The notes beneath the pieces are model-generated. The model was not told the origin of the DNA. It worked only from the letters and a program-made list of their open reading frames with translations, and did not search any database. The translations under genes were made by a program, and so were the position numbers. A stretch of 64,000 bases of DNA from Cavia porcellus (Eukaryota; Chordata; Mammalia; Rodentia; Caviidae), in NCBI RefSeq assembly GCF_034190915.1, contig NW_026947502.1, positions 4,058,785 to 4,122,784 on the forward strand, read 5' to 3'. Of this stretch, positions 59,440 through 64,000 are shown piece by piece (position 1 is the stretch's first letter; each line of letters begins with the position of its first letter).

Positions 59440-60410
59440 CCACAGTTCCAGGCAGCTGGTGGAGCTACCTACCTGCGTGCATACTGCTAGACCTTGCTTG
59501 GTGATCGGTGACAATGGCTGTGGTTACCAGAGGGGTGATGAATGTAAAAGCAGCCCCCAAAATATGACATGGGAGTGGACTTCATTCTGGAAGAGGAAGA
59601 ACAGCATAAAGTTGGAAACACTGTTCATCAACCAGGACCAGTTACGGAATTTGATGATACTATATGTGAAGAATGTGGGGAAGGGTTTGAGGATTCTAAT
59701 TTTATGAATCACTTTGATTTGGCAACTTATGATAATTTCAGGAATCCTGATGAGAAGCATAAACTTGAACACCTTCTAGAGGACTGTGATTTAGAAAAAA
59801 GAGAGAAGCAGCCTTCAAGTGTACTGTGAAGAATTCTCATGATTCGCAGTGGGTAGATAGATAGGAAACTCCATGTAACACAACAGGTTGTGAAGAGGTC
59901 TCCAAGTTTAGGGTGGTCAGGAAGACTACCAGAGGCAAAGGAAATGAGACAAGAAAACCGAGAAACAATGAAACAGAATTAGTTTGCTAAAAAAAAAAAA
60001 AAAAAGTAAAAGAGGTTGGTGCTGCCACAGAGGGCTGAGAGGGGAGGGCACGCAGAGACCAGAAGTGAGGAGCTGACGGTGCAGACGGCTCAGAACGGAG
60101 AGGAACACAAGCAAGGCTGAAGATTTCTTAGTTGAAAAGAAATTGGTGCTTGGTTCCTTCGGGTGTCTGACTGACAAAGTTTATGTCTCTGTGGGAGGAC
60201 TGCAGTCACGGTGAGCAGTGTGTGGCATGGAGGACAAGTGGCTTAGCAGCACGAGCCCTGACAAGAAGAAGACCTGGAAGACGACATAAACTGCAGGGCC
60301 TGTGCTGTGTGTGGCCATGAGCTGGCATATGACAAAATGCAACTTTACTTCACTTGAGACACATTTTACATTTAAATAGAGGAAATTTAGATTGGCCCTG
60401 TTCAAAATCT
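59440..60410 (+). pseudogene. XPA processed pseudogene
   Basis: An intronless, decayed copy of XPA, the nucleotide-excision-repair damage-verification protein. Readable segments in order: NVKAAPK-like (59541-59561), [12 protein letters not shown] (about 59580-59615), [19 protein letters not shown] (about 59624-59680), [12 protein letters not shown] (about 59704-59739), [10 protein letters not shown] (about 59780-59808), a VRQEN..K-like segment (about 59930-59980), and near the end a CGHEL-like segment (about 60309-60325). Segments from several XPA exons are contiguous without introns, which indicates retrotransposition. Reading is broken by frameshifts and stops. The third and fourth zinc-finger cysteines are replaced (LPTCDNC is now LATYDNF). 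A run of about 17 A (59990-60005) sits where the lysine-rich KFDKKVKE region should be. Not functional. Confidence 0.85.
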
Positions 60411-60414
60411 ACTA

Positions 60415-61395
60415 CCATGCAGTAATGCTTCAGTAATAACTGTGGGTATGCCTCGAGAGCAAATCTCAGTTACGGTCCTGCTGGCCTGGTGAGACAGAAC
60501 GTCAGGGGAGTCGTAGGGCAGCTGAATGGTAGGTAGATTCAAAAGTAGCAGAGCTGCAAATTAAGGAATAAGAGAGCAAAATAAATCCTAGATTGGGGCA
60601 GGAGGAAGAGCTTTCAATAAAGGTCAAAACTGACTAATTTGGAGTCAACCAAAGAAACAAACAGGGATGGTGATACATCACTGTATCAGAGTCTGGGCCA
60701 GATTTTTAGGGACTACTTTTATCTTCAAGACAGGAGGCAGTGGGGAGCTACTGCTAGAAAACACCCCAACACATGATAAGGATAAACAGTGACCTGTAGG
60801 AATTTGATGTTTTCTGTATTAATGGTTGGATAATTCTTCCCAAATGCTGAATCAAAATGGAAAACAGCATTTTTCAAGGTTGAATAACTATTGATCAAAG
60901 GTGACAAGTTTATCCTAACCGCTTCTAAATGTCGTACAGGTATTCTCATTTAATCCTGAAAGGGAAGAAAACGTGCTTCCATGTTACTTTAGGAGGGAAG
61001 TGGCACCCTAAACTTTACTATGTCCCAGGCCTAGGATCAGTTTTAGTTTGTCAAATTTTTCTTGACTCTTCTCAAAAGGATTACCAGTTATTCGACTACT
61101 GAGTCTTTCCAGCATTATTTTAATAAAAGTTCAGGTTGAGGCAAACAGCGTTTTCAACTTGTAGTTTGATATGTCTTTTTTCATACTACTACAAATAGAA
61201 CATAAAGTATATGTATTTTCACTTTTCCCTCTAAACTAGATTACACCAGGAGAAAGGTCAAAGTCAAAATAAGTCAAACCCAAGTAAGAGACTATAACTA
61301 ATTGTTATTTACACAAATACCCAACAGTTAAGTTTTCACTGTATTCAGGTCCTAACTTTTAAAACATACACTACACTAAATATTATACTTCAGTA
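60415..61395. other. No gene recognised
   Basis: AT-rich sequence between the XPA pseudogene and the second L1 3' end. It may include XPA 3'UTR remnants. Confidence 0.35.
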
Positions 61396-61399
61396 AAAA

Positions 61400-62800
61400 C
61401 TGATTCTGAATGGGCAGTCAGGTTTTAGCCTTCTGATAACAAATAATATGGGATCTGTATCTTGCCATGTACTAAAGTAAAATTGAATCATCAAATATCT
61501 AAATGTTAAAATGGAAACAATCTTCTGGAAAACAGAATAGGGAAAATTCTTGAAGACATAGGTACAGGCAGACTTTATAAACAAAACCCAAGTTGCCCAG
61601 GAAATATTACGAATAATCAACAACTTGGATCTTGTCATATTAAGCTTTTATACAGCAAAAGAAATCACCAACAGAGTGAAGAGATGACCCACAGAGCAGG
61701 TAAAAATGTTTTTTACTAGCTATCCCTCAAAGGACTAATATCTCGAATATATAAAAAGTTCAGACTCCCCAAATTTAAAGACCTAATCTAAAAATGAGCA
61801 CCTGAAATGAATAGACAGTTCCAAAATGATGTACAAACAGTAAATAAACATATGAAAAAGTGTACAACATCAGTGGCCATCTAAAAAATACCCATTAATA
61901 CAACAGTGAGATTCCATCTTGCTTCAGAAAGAATGGTTGTCATCAAGAAATCAACCAATAACAAGTGCTGGGAAGTAATAGGGGAAAAGGAACCTTTCTC
62001 CACTATTGAAGAAAGTATAAATTGGTATGAACAATATGGAAGTAAGTTTGGAGATTTCTCAAAAATAAAACTATAGCTTCCATTTCACCCAACTATTCCC
62101 CTTCTTGGCATCTTCTCAAAAGAGTTAAAGGAATCTTGGGGGCTTGGGATTTAGCTCAGCGGCATAAGCGCCTGCCTTGCAAGCAGGTAGTCGTGAGTTC
62201 AATCCCCAGTACCAATAAAAAGGAAAGAGACAAAAAATAAAAGAGTTAAAGGAATCTCACCATAGTAATATATACATACTCATGTTTGTAGGAGCACAAT
62301 ATTTAAAAGCTGAATCTTGGAAACACCCCATATGTCCATCAATGGATTAATAAAGAAAATGTGGTTTTTATATACAATGTACAGTACTACTCTCCCATAA
62401 AGGATAAACAAGACATTTTCAAGGAAATGAATGCACAACGTTGAGATCATAATTTTAAGTGAAATCAATCTGACACATCTTTAAACATCTCATTGTTTCT
62501 CTTGTGTAAGAAATGAAAAGGGCAAATAAGAATCGAATGATATAGGTATTTGGGAAATAGGGAAAATGTTCAGGGAAGGGAAATGGGGGATGGGGAGGTA
62601 AAACAAAAGAGAATAAAAGGAAAAAATGGAAACAAAGTTTTTATAAATAAGGAGGGGAAGAGGGCTTGAAAGAAGGTAAGAAGAATGTGGAAAAATGAAA
62701 TATCAAGATATAGTATGTACAGGTACAAATTCCCTATGATGAATGTGATCATATGTATAACAAGTATACCAATAAAATTAACATTTTAAAAACAGACAAA
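61400..62800 (+). mobile_element. Second L1 3' end of the same family, with ID insertion
   Basis: It parallels the copy at 44.6-46.0 kb: CACCAACAGAGTGAAGAGAT, ATGAGCACCTGAAATGAATA, CCATATGTCCATCAATGG, a purine-rich 3'UTR (62570-62690) and CCAATAAAATTAACATTTTA. 5'-truncated and decayed. An ID lies at 62137-62238. Confidence 0.75.
62118..62257 (+). mobile_element. Young ID SINE with perfect 19-bp target-site duplication
   Basis: The ID body starts at about 62137 with TTTAGCTCAGCGGCATAAGC and has box B AGTTCAATCCCCAG. AAAAGAGTTAAAGGAATCT occurs at 62118-62136 and 62239-62257. Inserted in the second L1 3' end. Confidence 0.92.
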
Positions 62801-62829
62801 GAAAGAAAGCAATAATACTTATCCATATC

Positions 62830-62935
62830 TCCTCTTAATCACCACTCAAGTGCATAAGCTAATATCTGGCACATAGGAGATGCTCAAGCAAAATACAACG
62901 AACGAATGAAGGAATGAATTTGACAAGGGTGAATC
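62830..62935. repeat. MIR/L2 tail
   Basis: AATATCTGGCACATAGGAGA TGCTCAAGC and GAACGAATGAAGGAATGAA follow the L2/MIR end. Confidence 0.5.
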
Positions 62936-62939
62936 AGGA

Positions 62940-64000
62940 GTCAGGCCTGGCACCTACTAGGCAGCAGAGTCAGGACTGGAGAGTCCTATCTCTTGGACTC
63001 CACACATCGGGCTATTAGTAGCAAATGCCTCTCCAAAGAAGTGAGAGGAAGGGTGTAAAGGGAGTTGATTTGTGAGCCTTTTATCTAAGTGATAGTTGCA
63101 GTCCTTTGGGTCAGTGCCTCTTTGAGGCTGATGATCTCTCCTCCAGGTACTCCTTCATCCTCAGCTACCTCTAGGAACAATGGCTAGCCTGAGAACTGCT
63201 CTTGAGTCACCAAGAATGGAATCAGTTGTGGTCAGCACTGTTAAGGTGGGGATGTGTGAGAAACCCGAAACTAAGTGTACCTAAGAAGGTTTCAGTAATG
63301 TCTGGGGCTTGCCCTGCTGTATAGAGTCACTTCCACACAAATGCAGACTCTTGCTTTTCTGCAGGAGAGTGGCCTTACTCAACTGTCCTCTTGATTTCTT
63401 GCCTGTGGGTGTATACCCTCTCCCTCTCCTGATGAGACTCGCCCTGTATGGCCCCAGCTGAAAAGCCTATGTGCTTGCTCCTCCTGCTTCCACGAGGCAG
63501 GCCATCTCTTCTGAACCCCCTGCCCTGGAAGACTGCACATCCTGGGATGAAGCTTTAAAGCTGAGTTGTTTCTTAGCCCGTGTCAGGCCCATCTTAGCAC
63601 CAGGTGCCTGGGGAGGGTAGGCAGGTAGCCTGCGTCACTCCAGAGGCATCAAAAGGATTTTGATGGCCCAGACATGTGTGACACAAGGCCACTCTCCCAA
63701 ATCAAGGCCATGTCTACAGACAAGATGGGGCTCCTTGCAGACAAGCAGCTGGAACACCCCCAGTGTTCTTAACAGGCATTGGAAAATGCTGCCAACTGCC
63801 CAGAGCTTTGGGAGCAGGACATGGGAGCCAGCTCTCTTTGTCCTCAGCTTGGGCAGTGCTTCACCAAGTCTGGGGGTAGCAACACTCTTCAGAGGTGCCT
63901 GACTGAGCCCAGCAGCTGGGGCAGCTCCCTCCAGGAGTCGGAAGGAAGAGCTAATCAGGCAAAATCCCATCGTGGGTGCACTTCTCCCCAAGGGAAGTCT
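62940..64000. other. No gene recognised at the right end
   Basis: Unique mixed-composition sequence. The open frames at 63635-63991 overlap each other on both strands and show no features. Confidence 0.4.

Noticed and set aside
59569..59829. 86-codon XPA-like frame as a functional short gene
   Set aside because: Retrocopy with broken zinc finger and frameshifts on both sides.

Overview
The window is a piece of mammalian nuclear genome: split genes with GT-AG introns, TATA promoters, AATAAA signals and dense interspersed repeats. The repeats point to a rodent outside the mouse/rat group. There are many B1 (7SL-derived) SINEs, composite B1 plus ID-half elements, and tRNA-like ID SINEs with clean target-site duplications. 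Species is not assignable from the sequence alone; a squirrel-, beaver- or similar-lineage rodent would fit (inference).

The gene content is one locus, the 5' part of the Th2/haematopoietic cytokine cluster (human 5q31 equivalent). Three short four-helix cytokine genes lie head to tail on the + strand. IL3 is at 21385-23209 (five exons, 176 aa). CSF2, encoding GM-CSF, is at 33279-35191 (four exons, 145 aa). The third gene is at 36588-38262 (four exons, 162 aa), only about 1 kb beyond the CSF2 poly(A) signal. It is not IL3, CSF2 or IL5 but shares features of all three, and I identify it as KK34. KK34 is the fourth member of the IL-3/IL-5/GM-CSF family, described first in chicken and, from memory, later in several mammals, but it is not part of the standard human or mouse cluster. 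All three predicted proteins keep the helix-A glutamate that family members use to contact the shared beta receptor, so the locus probably makes three ligands of the beta-common type from activated lymphoid cells.

Region by region. 1-21.2 kb: gene-free upstream flank with B1/ID SINEs, L1/HAL1 relics, MaLR LTRs and an ERVL relic (LTR plus internal part, about 13.1-15.4 kb). 21.2-23.5 kb: IL3 with a recognisable promoter (RUNX, CK-1, GATA, TATA) and an AU-rich 3'UTR. 23.5-33.1 kb: spacer with CTCF-like motifs and, about 3 kb upstream of CSF2, a cluster of NFAT/AP-1 and AP-1 motifs matching the known GM-CSF inducible enhancer. 33.1-35.5 kb: CSF2 with CK-1, kB-like and CLE0 promoter elements and a strong AU-rich element. 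36.4-38.4 kb: KK34 with a GATA / CLE0-like / TATA promoter resembling that of IL5, and no AU-rich element. 38.4-64 kb: no further intact gene; L1 3' ends, an XPA processed pseudogene (about 59.4-60.4 kb), MIR/L2 relics, a MaLR LTR and IDs.

The most interesting object is the KK34 gene, with intact splice sites and reading frame, retained in what appears to be a rodent.
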